From the NCBI GenBank assembly GCA_934149305.1, contig CAKPEF010000001.1:62001-126000 (forward strand): a stretch of 64,000 nt of DNA. Direction: 5' to 3'. Shown here in pieces: positions 27,034-37,900 of this stretch; position 1 is the stretch's first letter, and each line of letters opens with the position of its first letter. The translations under genes and the position numbers were made by a program. Below the pieces are notes generated by a model, which made no database searches, was not told where the DNA came from, and saw only the letters and a list, made by a program, of their open reading frames with translations. Source of the stretch: an uncultured Clostridia bacterium. GTDB taxonomy: Bacteria; Bacillota; Clostridia; TANB77; UBA1234.

Positions 27034-27703
27034 CTACTCCAGATTTTGATTACCCGTTCCTCCTCCATAAAATTCTGGCACATCACCTATTAGAACCGTT
27101 TCTGCAACCGTAACACTATTATTTACTACTATTTCACTACTCATTAGTGGCGCTACCACATACATCGTGCACACTACGCCCAAATATACTCTGTGTCTTG
27201 TTTGATTTATACCTGCTGATATAAACTCGGTTTTAAAGTCTGTTGTCACTGTTCCTACTGGTATAACCTTTACCCTTATATCTGGTCCATAACCTGATAT
27301 AAGCTTATTTCCTGTGAAATTTCCGCAGTGGCACATAAATATATATATCTTCTAATTCATCGTACATTTCTTGAATTTTTCCTGCTATTTTCGAGGCTAT
27401 GCTATTCATTTCTAAAACATCTGATTTTAATGCTATTATTCTGCCTGTGTCATCTTTTACAAAATTCACTAAATCCTCATATGTTACTTTCTCCATTACA
27501 TCATCAATCGCCTTGTTGGATACTGCCACACCTATGCTTTCTACTTTTGCTTTGCAAAGAGTTATAAGTGTTTCTTCTACTTTAACTGTCATAAACTGAA
27601 ATATAACCACTCCTATTACAACTATTATGAGTATTTTTATTATGAATACTCTATATCTTTGTGCTTTTGTGTATCTATTTTTTTTTAGTTTTAATCTTTC
27701 CAT
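27034..27703 (-). CDS. yunB: Sporulation protein YunB, split by CGGA
   Basis: A mother-cell sporulation protein with an N-terminal membrane helix (about 20-40) and a conserved body. The frame breaks at CGGA (27325-27322). The part before ends YIYVPL and the part after resumes at GNFTGNKLISGYGPDI, continuing through the family hallmark AGINQTRHRVYL. Removing one base gives 222 residues, normal for YunB, with Gly at the break as in the PLG motif of the family. It lies five bases downstream of sipL, so the two form a sporulation operon. Confidence 0.85.
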
Positions 27704-27707
27704 AAAA

Positions 27708-29276
27708 CTATAATAAGCTTTCGGCCTTATCTGTAACTTTTCTATTCATTATTATTATTTCTTGATTTGGATATATTGTGTCATCTGTTAACGAGTTTAA
27801 TTCTTTTAATTCATTTACAGTTGTTCTAAATTTTTTTGCTATTTTCCATAGTGTATCATCTACTTTTACATAGTAAACGACTATACTTGGCATTTTTGGT
27901 AGCTCCTCATCTGTAATTTCTACATTTTTTACTGTGTTCACATTTCTCACTTCGTTATTTGTAACAGAAACATTCATATTTAATCTTATTTGCTCTTGAT
28001 TTCCTCCAACAGATTTATATTCAATATCACATGCTTCTACATTTACTTGTGGTTGCATGTTGCTTTTAAGTTCTGGTATCTTTACAACTTGTTGAAAAGG
28101 CAATTCCATTTTTTTGTTTTCTAAAACATTTTTATCATTTTTATAATACAGAATATTAAATTCTATATTTCCTTCTAAAGCCAATTTGCCATCTAATATG
28201 TTTATCTCTGTTATAACCGGTGTTGCATCTATATTTAATATTTTTAATGTATCAAGTTCTGGTATTAGTAAGTCTTGGTTTATTTCTATTTTTTCGTTTG
28301 AATTCACATTATTTTGCATTACTTGTATTTGGCCATATTCTGCTTCTAACTTTTTATCTACACAATATAAATCACTTATAACATCAAATTTAACTTTGTT
28401 ATATATAAGTGCGCATATTTCTATTTCACTATCTACTGATATTGCTGTTGCTTTTAAATCTTGATATACAGGCTTTACACAAAAGCTCTTTACATTATAG
28501 TCTAGGCTCACTTCCATATCATCTGTTAATCCATCTACATCTATGAATCCCATTACCGGCACCTTTGCTTCAAATGTTTCAACTGAATTTTTATCATCAT
28601 CTGCTATATAGATAATTTTTATTATCGCCTCTGCTTTTGCTAGTATTTTATTATAACTCATTTTATAATCTTGACCTACTATTTGAATTGTGGATCTAAG
28701 TATCTCGCCGATTGGCTTGCAATCATCATTTAAATTTATATTTTCATTTATAGAAGTTTTATCGCATTTGCAAGTATGTAAAGTTTTAAAACTTACATTT
28801 TCCTTTTTTAATTCTACATTTCTGTCATCTGCAATATCTTTCCCTATTTCACATTTTTGTTCTTTTGCAGCATCAATATCCACACTCACAGGACATTTAA
28901 CATTAAGTTTTCTACCATTTATAACCTTACACTCAAGTGTTCCCGATTCACATTTTGTTTTTAAAAATGCATCATTTGTTACACCTGGCAAGTCTATATA
29001 TTCTGTATAACTAAATGTGTTATTGATTCCTCGAAGTGTGCTTTGCTCATCATCCGATAAATAAATTATAAAAACATCAACTGTTCCATCTACCTTTACT
29101 CTTCCATCTACAATTTCTTTATTGGTTACATATGCTCTACCAGAAACATTTATAATACTTAAGATATCAGGTTTGATATCTGGCACATTCACCTCACCTT
29201 CTACATTAAATTTTCTTTTTTCATGGCCAATATAAGTACTTGCATTTACATTTTCTTTTATTGTTTCAATATTCAT
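27708..29276 (-). CDS. sipL: SipL-like spore coat morphogenesis protein
   Basis: 522 residues with three consecutive SPOCS/DUF3794 regions (the first at FNVEGEVNVPDIKPDIL) and a C-terminal LysM domain (YYVKVDDTLWKIAKKFRTTV). This is the architecture of Clostridioides difficile SipL, which binds the coat ATPase SpoIVA to encase the forespore. ATG 29276 is used, eight bases after GGAGG. Followed closely by yunB. Confidence 0.9.
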   Translation of the reverse strand: MNIETIKENVNASTYIGHEKRKFNVEGEVNVPDIKPDILSIINVSGRAYVTNKEIVDGRVKVDGTVDVFIIYLSDDEQSTLRGINNTFSYTEYIDLPGVTNDAFLKTKCESGTLECKVINGRKLNVKCPVSVDIDAAKEQKCEIGKDIADDRNVELKKENVSFKTLHTCKCDKTSINENINLNDDCKPIGEILRSTIQIVGQDYKMSYNKILAKAEAIIKIIYIADDDKNSVETFEAKVPVMGFIDVDGLTDDMEVSLDYNVKSFCVKPVYQDLKATAISVDSEIEICALIYNKVKFDVISDLYCVDKKLEAEYGQIQVMQNNVNSNEKIEINQDLLIPELDTLKILNIDATPVITEINILDGKLALEGNIEFNILYYKNDKNVLENKKMELPFQQVVKIPELKSNMQPQVNVEACDIEYKSVGGNQEQIRLNMNVSVTNNEVRNVNTVKNVEITDEELPKMPSIVVYYVKVDDTLWKIAKKFRTTVNELKELNSLTDDTIYPNQEIIIMNRKVTDKAESLL

Positions 29277-29343
29277 ATACCATACCTCCAAAACGAATTA
29301 TTTATACAGTAAATATGTATGGTACAACTTATAAAAATAGAAC

Positions 29344-29377
29344 AAAAACCCTAATTATTTTTATAATTAAGGTCTTT
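29344..29377. terminator. Hairpin between sipL and veg
   Basis: CCCTAATTAT pairs with ATAATTAAGG around TTTT, with T-rich flanks on both sides. Confidence 0.6.
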
Positions 29378-29420
29378 GTTCTTTTTATTACTAATTTTGT
29401 TTACTTATCTTTTACACACA

Positions 29421-29448
29421 AAATGACAACTTTCGTTGCCATTTTTTA
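29421..29448 (-). terminator. Terminator at the end of veg
   Basis: AAAATGGCAAC/GTTGTCATTTT stem with GAAA loop, directly at the veg stop. Confidence 0.75.
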
Positions 29449-29730
29449 AATCTTTACCTCTGGGTTTACCGTATTTAAAATTGAATTATACGCTCCATCT
29501 AATCCAACACCTAATTCAACTGAATGTGTTAACACATCAGTATAACTATATGTTACATTTCTTTGCGTATCATCCATTTTAACTACAAAAATATTTGGAT
29601 AAGTGTTTACAAGCGTGCCTTCTTTTTCGAATGATTTATTTCTACCAAGGCTACCACGAAGAAGTACTTTTTGGCCAACACAACCTTCTATATTTTTCCT
29701 TACCTCACTAATGTTGCTCTTTTCTATCAC
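29446..29730 (-). CDS. veg: Veg family protein
   Basis: 94 residues matching the Veg family (VRKNIEGCVGQKVLLRGSLGRNK, then a YSYTDVLTHSVEL end). In Bacillus, Veg affects biofilm formation and its gene has a famously strong promoter. Here, too, the promoter is near perfect (29767-29795). The GTG start follows GAGGGGTGG. Confidence 0.9.
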   Translation of the reverse strand: MIEKSNISEVRKNIEGCVGQKVLLRGSLGRNKSFEKEGTLVNTYPNIFVVKMDDTQRNVTYSYTDVLTHSVELGVGLDGAYNSILNTVNPEVKI

Positions 29731-29766
29731 TTAAAACCACCCCTCTTAATCTTCTGTTATGAGCTT

Positions 29767-29795
29767 AGTATAGCACAAAATACTCAAAATGTCAA
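29767..29795 (-). promoter_or_regulatory. Strong promoter of veg
   Basis: TTGACA (29795-29790), 17 bases, TATACT (29772-29767). Confidence 0.9.
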
Positions 29796-29910
29796 AGTAA
29801 TATTATGTCTTTTGTTCTTAGAGCCCCAAACTTTTCCAAGTTTAGTTATGTAAAGAAAACATAATTTGTATATGTGATTTTTGAAGTGATTTTTATTTCT
29901 ACTTTTGTTC

Positions 29911-32731
29911 TTAAAGAAGCCTCTTTAAAAATTGACCTGTATATGAGTTTTCATTTTTTGCAACTTGTTCTGGTGTACCAGTTGCAATTATTTCTCCTCC
30001 TCTTATTCCGCCTTCTGGTCCTAAATCAACTATATAATCTGCTGTTTTTATTATATCTAAATTGTGTTCGATTATTATCATTGTGTTGCCTGTGTCTACA
30101 AGTCTTTGAAGTATATTTATTAGTCTATGAACATCTGCCATATGAAGTCCTGTCGTTGGTTCATCTAATACATATAGAGTTTTTCCTGTTGATTTTCTGC
30201 ACAATTCTGTAGCAAGTTTTACTCTTTGTGCCTCTCCTCCTGATAATGTTGTCGATGATTGTCCAAGTTTTATATATCCAAGCCCAACATCAGATAATGT
30301 TTGTAGTTTTGTTTTTATTTTTGGTATGTTTGCAAAAAATTCTAGTGCTTCTTCTACTGTCATTTCTAATACATCTGATATATTTTTTCCTTTATATTTT
30401 ACTTCTAGTGTCTCTCGATTGTACCTTTTACCACCACATACATCACAAGGTACATATACATCTGATAAGAAGTGCATTTCTATTTTTACTATTCCATCGC
30501 CCTCACAACTTTCACATCTTCCACCTGGAACATTAAAACTAAATCTGCCTTTTTGATATCCTCTAGCCTTAGCTTCACTTGTTTCAGCAAATATATCTCT
30601 TATTAAATCAAAAATTCCTGTATATGTTGCAGGGTTAGAACGCGGTGTTCTTCCTATTGGTGATTGGTCTATGCAAATTATTTTATCTAGGTTCTCTACA
30701 CCCTTTATTTCTTTGCATTTTCCAACTCTTCCATTTGCGCCATTCAATTCATTTGAAAGTCTTTTTGATATTACTTCGTTTATCAATGAAGATTTTCCAG
30801 AACCTGAAACACCTGTTACAACTGTCATTACACCTAGCGGTATTTTTACATTTACATTTTTTAAATTATTTTCAGTAGCTCCTATTACCTCTAAATATTT
30901 CTTGTTGCCTTTTCTTCTCCTTTCTGGAACTAGTATTTTTATTTCTCCACTTAAATATTTACCGGTAATCGATTTTGGATTTTTCTTTATTTCTTCTGCC
31001 GTTCCCTCGGCTATAACTTCTCCTCCATGAACTCCAGCACCTGGACCAATATCTATTATATGATCTGCAGCATACATTGTATCTTCATCATGTTCTACTA
31101 CTATAAGTGTATTTCCTAAGTCTCTAAGCTTTTTTAGTGTTGCTATAAGTTTTTCATTATCTCTTTGATGTAGTCCTATGCTTGGTTCATCTAATATATA
31201 TACAACTCCCATTAAGCCAGAACCTATTTGTGTTGCAAGTCTTATTCTTTGAGATTCACCACCAGATAATGTTCCTGCATTTCTCGAAAGTGTTAAATAA
31301 TCTAGACCAACATCAATCAAAAATCCGAGTCTTGCATTTAACTCTTTAAAAATTTGCTCTGCGATTATTTTTTCTTTTTTTGTTAATTTTATTTTTGATA
31401 AAAATTCTTTTATTTCTACAACAGACATTGATGTTAATTCATATATATTTTTGCCACCTACAGTAACCGCAAGTGCAGCTTTGCCAAGTCTTGCGCCATC
31501 GCATTCAGGGCAGTGGGATGTTGTCATATAATGCTCATAGAATTCTCTCATTCCATTTGATGATGTTTCTTTGTATCTTCTTTCTAATGTGTTTATCAAT
31601 CCCTCAAATGGTGCAGTGAAGCTTCTTGTACCTGTTGAACCCTCATATTTAAAATCTATTTTTTCATCGCCTGTTCCGTATAAAACTTTATTTACAAAAT
31701 CTTCAGGCAAATCCTTTATAGGTTTTGTAACATCTACTCCATAATGTTTTCCAAGCGAATATATATACATAAGTCCCATGCTGTCTTTAGCTTGACTCCA
31801 CCCCATTGCTTTTATTCCACCATCAACCATTGATAAATTGTGGTTTGGCATTACAAGGTCTGGATCCATCTTCATTAAAGTTCCAATTCCACCGCAAAGT
31901 GGACATGCACCTTGAGGATTATTAAAAGAAAACATTCTAGGAGTAAGTTCTTCTATGCTTATATTGCAATCAGGACACGCATAACTTTGAGAAAATAATA
32001 TTTCATCGCCACCTATAACATCAACTAATACCAACTTGTTTGCGGCTTTTAATGCTGTTTCAACAGAGTCTGTAATCCTGCCTCTTATCTCATCTTTTAC
32101 AACTATTCTATCTACTACGATTTCGATATTGTGCTTTTTCTTTTTATCTATATTTATTTCATCTTCACCAAGTTCGTACATTGTTCCATCAACACGAACT
32201 CTTACAAAACCATCCTTTTTCGCATCTTCTAAAAGCTTAACATACTCACCTTTTCTGCCTCTAATAACTGGAGCAAGTATTTGAATTTTTGTGCCTTCTC
32301 CAAGCTCTAAAATTCCATCTACGATTTGGTCTATACTTTGTTGTTTTATAACCTTTCCGCATTTAGGGCAGTGTGGAACACCGACTCTTGCATATAGAAG
32401 ACGAATATAATCATAAATTTCTGTAACTGTTCCTACTGTTGAACGAGGATTTTTTGAAGTCGTTTTTTGATCTATCGCAATAGCAGGTGAAAGACCTTCA
32501 ATTAGCTCTACATCGGGCTTTTCCATTAAGCCTAAAAATTGTCTTGCATATGATGATAAGCTTTCGACATATCTTCTTTGTCCCTCTGCATATATTGTAT
32601 CAAATGCAAGAGAAGATTTTCCGTGAACCGCTAAGTCCAGTTATAACAGTTAATTTATCTCTAGGTATCTTAACATCTATTCCTTTTAGATTATTTACTC
32701 TAGCACCCTTTATATTTATATAATCTAGCAT
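29911..32731 (-). CDS. uvrA: Excinuclease ABC subunit A, split by CGGA
   Basis: DNA-damage sensor of nucleotide excision repair. The frame breaks at CGGA (32623-32620), 36 codons into the gene. The first part ends ITGLSGS and the second resumes KSSLAFDTIYAEGQRRY, so the missing residue is the invariant Gly of the first Walker A motif (GxSGSGKSS). Removing one base gives 939 residues, the normal UvrA length. Both ABC signatures (LSGGESQR, LSGGEAQR), the second Walker A (GVSGSGKSS) and both zinc-finger Cys sets are intact. The ATG 32731 follows AGGGGAGG. I regard it as functional with +1 recoding. Confidence 0.93.
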
Positions 32732-32794
32732 ATTAGCCTCCCCTTTAAATAAACATACAGTATAAATTATAACATAAAAATGCAAAAAATAAAA

Positions 32795-32845
32795 GCACTT
32801 GATAGCAAAGTAACATAAAGTCATGTTACTAATATTATCAAGTGC
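32795..32845 (-). terminator. Terminator downstream of the first duplicated gene
   Basis: GCACTTGATA/TATCAAGTGC outer stem, AGTAACAT/ATGTTACT inner stem, then TTTTATTTTTT leftward. Confidence 0.88.
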
Positions 32846-32875
32846 AATTCATTTTCATTATATTTATTTGTCACA

Positions 32876-33382
32876 CTAATTCTTTCTTATCGAAATAAGT
32901 GATACACATCCATATTTATCATATGAAATTATTTCTACATTATATTTCTTTCGTGTTTGTAGGTAATATTTCACATCTTTATATTCCACATATGCATCTC
33001 CACCATAACTCTTAAGAGAATCATCTATATTTAATACTATCTCATATTGATCTGGAAACTTATTCTCATTATAAGTTTTTACTATCCATACTAATTTTTT
33101 AATATCAAAACTACTCACTTCTCCCTCAAATTCTTTCACTTTATCATTAACTTCATCAATCTGTTTTGACATTTGCTGTTTCCAGTTATATGGCAACATA
33201 CCACTTATAGCCGAATTATAATAGTATGTAAATGCAACACCACAAATTGCTATTATCAACGCCACAAGAATCACTATAATCATCTTTTTATGGTCACAGA
33301 CTAATCTTAGAAATTTATTTTTTCTTTCGTTTTTTGTATCATAATCCGGTTTTTCGTTTTTTTCTACCTTTTCTATCTTCAT
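32876..33382 (-). CDS. Membrane-anchored protein of unknown function, copy 1
   Basis: 168 residues: a charged cytoplasmic N-terminus (MKIEKVEKNEKPDYDTKNERK), one transmembrane helix (about residues 34-54), and an extracytoplasmic domain with no motif I recognise. Its first 50 residues are nearly identical to those of the gene at 33859, and the SD (AAAGGGGGAAAATACAA) is the same in both. The C-terminal halves have diverged. It arose by tandem duplication together with the repeat array upstream. Confidence 0.7.
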   Translation of the reverse strand: MKIEKVEKNEKPDYDTKNERKNKFLRLVCDHKKMIIVILVALIIAICGVAFTYYYNSAISGMLPYNWKQQMSKQIDEVNDKVKEFEGEVSSFDIKKLVWIVKTYNENKFPDQYEIVLNIDDSLKSYGGDAYVEYKDVKYYLQTRKKYNVEIISYDKYGCVSLISIRKN

Positions 33383-33434
33383 TTGTATTTTCCCCCTTTT
33401 CGGTTGGTTGTGTTCACTAATTGTAATATTTCTT

Positions 33435-33800
33435 ACTTTATTTTAGTGTAGCACTATCTATTATTTTTTATGGAGCACACTGTGCTCCGCTACATTTTTG
33501 CAGTTATTTTACTTATTTTTATAAATTAGTTTATACTGCCTTATGATATTTTTTCAACTTTATTTTAGTGTACCGATAGCAATTACTTTTTATGGAGCAC
33601 ACTGTGCTCCGCTACATGCTTGCAGTTGTTTTATATATTTTTATAAATTGTTTTACACTACCTTATAATATTTTTTAACTTTATTTTAGTGCACCGATAG
33701 CAATTACTTTTTATGGAGCACACTGTGCTCCGCTACATTTTTGCAGTTGTTTTACTTATTTTTATAAATTAGTTTATACTGCATAGTAATTTTTTATGAG
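33435..33800. repeat. Tandem array of three ~121-bp repeats
   Basis: Each unit has TTTTAGTGTACCGATAGC, the palindromic core TTTTTATGGAGCACACTGTG (cores at about 33465, 33587, 33708), GCTACATTTTTGCAG and a TTTATACTGCC end. It fills the 476-base gap upstream of copy 1. No gene is visible in it. Confidence 0.88.
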
Positions 33801-33858
33801 ACTCTCTAAGCTTAAGTCACCTTATTTTTTTCTATTCATTTTTCTTAGATTTTATATA

Positions 33859-34341
33859 CTAATTTTCTGTTATTGAAATGGATGAAATCTTGCCTGAATC
33901 ATATGACATAGTTACTTTATATGTTTTAGAATTTAATATAGTATATTTTTCTCCTTCGTAATATGTTTTACCTTCATCACTCTTAAGCGAATCATCTATG
34001 TTTAATATTATAAATACATTATATTCTTTATAAAGCTTTACACGCCTAATCAAGGTCTTGACATCAACACCGCTCACTTCTCCCTCATATTGTTTCAAAA
34101 CATCCGTAAATTCATCAATATGTTCTAAGAACTGTTGTTCCCAGTTGTATGGTGATGAACCACCTATAGTTGGCGTATAACAATATATAACAAGTGCACC
34201 ACAAATTGCTATTATCAACGCAACAAGAATCACTATAATCATCTTTTTGTGGTCACAGACTAATCTTAGAAATTTATTTTTTCTTTCGTTTTTTGTATCG
34301 TAATCTGGTTCTTCGTTTTTTTCTACCTTTTCTATCTTCAT
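33859..34341 (-). CDS. Membrane-anchored protein of unknown function, copy 2
   Basis: 160 residues, a paralogue of the gene at 32876: the same charged N-terminus, the same helix (about residues 34-54), and a divergent outer domain. Both end with a beta-like segment (SSISITEN here, SLISIRKN in copy 1), so the whole protein is homologous. Function unknown. The repeat array upstream (34390-34860) is a second copy of the one upstream of copy 1. Confidence 0.7.
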   Translation of the reverse strand: MKIEKVEKNEEPDYDTKNERKNKFLRLVCDHKKMIIVILVALIIAICGALVIYCYTPTIGGSSPYNWEQQFLEHIDEFTDVLKQYEGEVSGVDVKTLIRRVKLYKEYNVFIILNIDDSLKSDEGKTYYEGEKYTILNSKTYKVTMSYDSGKISSISITEN

Positions 34342-34389
34342 TTGTATTTTCCCCCTCTTCGGTTGGTTGTGTTCACTAATTGTAGTATT

Positions 34390-34860
34390 TCTTACCTTAT
34401 TTTAGTGTACCGTCAGCAATTACTTTTTATGGAGCACACTGTGCTCCGCTACATTTTTGCAGTTGTTTTACTTATTTTTATAAATTAGTTTATACTGCCT
34501 TATGATATTTTTTCAACTTTATTTTAGTGTACCGCTAGCAATTACTTTTTATGGAGCACACTGTGCTCCGCTACATTTTTGCAGTTGTTTTATATATTTT
34601 ATAAATTGTTTTACACTGCCTTACAATATTTTTTTAACTTTATTTTAGTGCACCGATAGCAATTACTTTTTATGGAGCACGCCTAAGCTTAAGCTACATG
34701 CTTGCAGTTGTTTTATATATTTTTATAAATTTTTTATACTGCCTTATAATATTTTTTCATCTTTATTTTAGTGTAGCACTATCTATTATTTTTTATGGAG
34801 CACGCCTAAGCTTAAGCTACACTTTTTGCAACTGTTTTATATTTTTTCATAAGTTAATTT
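34390..34860. repeat. Tandem array of four ~121-bp repeats
   Basis: Cores at about 34425, 34547, 34667 and 34790. The first two have the GGAGCACACTGTGCTCC palindrome; the last two have GGAGCACGCCTAAGCTTAAG. It occupies most of the 640-base gap between copy 2 and rpoC; no gene is visible there. Confidence 0.88.
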
Positions 34861-34940
34861 ATAATGTTAATTTTATTTTACAAATTATATCTTCATTTGT
34901 CAAATAGGACATGATTATACATACAATATATAAAAATGAT

Positions 34941-34976
34941 AAAAAGGCGCACATGAAATTCTCATGTACGCCCTTT
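34941..34976 (-). terminator. Terminator of rpoC
   Basis: GGGCGTACATGA/TCATGTGCGCCTTTTT stem and T-run immediately after the rpoC stop. Confidence 0.9.
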
Positions 34977-34983
34977 ATATTTT

Positions 34984-37900
34984 TTATTCTTCTTTTGGTT
35001 CTTCTTCTTTTTCTGGTACTGTATTTTCTGTAGGTTCGCCTGTTTCAGCGTTTACTGGTCTTAATTCTCTATATCTTGTTAAACCTGTTCCTGCTGGGAT
35101 TAGTTTACCAATGATAACATTTTCTTTAATACCTTGCAATGGATCTACTTTGCCTTTTATTGCTGCTTCTGTTAATACTCTTGTTGTTTCTTGGAATGAT
35201 GCTGCTGACAAGAATGAGTCTGTTACTAATGATGCTTTTGTTATTCCTAGTAATACTCTCTTTCCTTCTGCAGGTCTTAAACCTTGTTCTACAGCTTTCT
35301 TGTTTTCTTCTTCAAATCTTAAGTAGTCTACCATAGCTCCTGGAAGCATTGTTGTGTCTCCACCATGTTCTACTTTAACTTTCTTAAGCATTTGTCTAAT
35401 TATTGCTTCTATGTGTCTATCGTTGATATCAACACCTTGGCTTCTATATACTTTTTGTACTTCTGATACAATGTATCTTTCAACGCCTTCTGAGCCTTTG
35501 ATTCTCATTATATCTTGTGGATAAATTGAACCTTCTGTGATTTCGTCACCGGCTTCAATCTCATCTCCATCATGTACTACAAGTCTTGAACCAAATGGTA
35601 CTAAATATGTTTTTGATTCTTCATTATTTGTAATTATTGCTTCTCTCTTCTTCTTTGTATCGCTTATTGTTACTTTACCTGCGATATCAGAAATTATTGC
35701 TAATCCCTTTGGTTTTCTAGCTTCAAACAACTCTTCAACTCTAGGAAGACCTTGTGTGATATCTCCACCAGCTAATCCTCCCATGTGGAATGTTCTCATT
35801 GTAAGCTGTGTACCTGGTTCACCGATTGATTGAGCAGCGATAATACCAACTGCTTCACCGATATTTACTATTTGTTTACCAGCCAAGTCATTACCATAGC
35901 ATTTTGCACAAACACCTTGATGTGCTCTACATGTTAGAAGTGTTCTAATCTTTGCTTTTGTAATTCCTGCTGCTACGACTGCATCTGCCATTTTATCTGT
36001 GATTAGTTCATTTCTAGAAACTATTATTTCTCCTGTTTCAGGATTCTTTATATCTTCTGCTGCAAATCTTCCTGTCAATCTTTCAGCTAAGCCTTCTATT
36101 AACTCGTTTCCGTTCTTTATGTCTGATACCCATACGCCTTCTGTTGTTCCACAGTCATCTTCTCTAACTATTATTTCTTGAGATACATCAACTAGTCTTC
36201 TTGTTAGGTAACCAGAGTCAGCTGTACGAAGAGCTGTATCAACTAGACCTTTTCTAGCTCCATGGGCTGATACGAAATACTCTAGTACATCCATTCCCTC
36301 TCTAAAGCATGAACGAATTGGAATTTCGATTGTTCTACCTGCTGTATCGGCCATAAGGCCTCTCATGGCAGCAAGCTGCCTTATTTGCTTCATGTTACCA
36401 CGGGCACCTGATGTAGCCATCATGTAAATTGGGTTCATTTCATCAAAGTTTGCTATCATGGCATCTGTTATGTCGTTTGTAGCTTTATCCCAAACTTTAA
36501 TTACTGAGTTATATCTTTCTTCGTTAGATATTAAACCTCTCTTATATTGTTTTGTTATTTCATCTACTTTAAGTTCTGATGCTGCTAGTATTTCTTTTTT
36601 CTCTTTTGGTACTATAACATCTGCAATTGATACTGTGATAGCACCTTTTGTAGAATATTTGTAACCTAAAGATTTTATATTATCTAGTAGCTCTGCTGTA
36701 GCTGGTAATCCATGTACTTTAATACATTTAGAAATAATTTTACCTATTGTTTTCTTTGTTATTGTAAAGTTTATTTCTGGATCAAACATTGTCTCTGGAT
36801 TTGTTCTATCTACAAAGCCTAAGTCTTGTGGTACTGAGTTGTTAAATATTACTTTACCGATTGTTGTCTCGATAAGTTTTTTATACATTTTGCCATCTAG
36901 TTCTTTTTGATATCTAATTTTTATTTTAGCATGGATAGCTATGTCTCCGTTTTGATATGCCATCATTGCTTCGTCTTCATCTTTAAATATCATGCCTTCG
37001 CCTTTTACTCCAGCCTCATCTATTGTTAAATAGTATGAACCAAGAATCATATCTTGTGTTGGCACTGTAACTGGCTTACCATCTTGAGGTTTTAATAAGT
37101 TGTTTGCAGATAACATTAAATATCTTGCTTCAGCTTGTGCCTCTGGTGTTAATGGTAGGTGGACAGCCATTTGGTCTCCATCGAAGTCAGCGTTGAATGC
37201 TGTACAAACAAGTGGGTGAAGTTTAATAGCTCTACCCTCTATTAAAACTGGTTCGAAAGCTTGGATACCAAGTCTGTGAAGTGTTGGAGCACGGTTTAGC
37301 ATAACTGGGTGGTCTTTTATTACATATTCTAGTGCATCCCATACTTCTGGTCTTAATCTTTCTACCATTCTTTTTGCATTCTTTATGTTGTGTGCTACTC
37401 CTCTTTCAACTAGTTCTTTCATTACGAATGGCTTAAATAGTTCAACAGCCATTTCTTTTGGAAGTCCGCATTGATATATTTTAAGTTCTGGACCTACAAC
37501 GATAACGCTACGGCCAGAGTAGTCAACTCTTTTACCTAATAGGTTTTGTCTGAATCTACCTTGCTTACCCTTTAACATATCTGATAATGATTTTAAAGCT
37601 CTGTTTCCAGGTCCTGTAACAGGTCTTCCTCTTCTACCATTATCTATTAAGCTATCTACGGCTTCTTGAAGCATTCTTTTTTCGTTTCTAACTATGATTT
37701 CTGGTGCTCCAAGTTCAAGTAGTCTCTTTAATCTGTTATTTCTGTTTATTATTCTTCTATACAAGTCATTTAAGTCTGATGTTGCAAATCTACCACCATC
37801 TAGTTGAACCATAGGTCTCAAGTCTGGAGGTATAACTGGCAATACTTCAAGAATCATCCATTCTGGTTTATTGCCTGAAAGTCTAAAGCTATCAACTGTT

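Noticed and set aside
33435..34860. CRISPR-like array
   Set aside because: Units are about 121 bp and repeated over their whole length, with no short repeat/unique spacer pattern and no cas genes.
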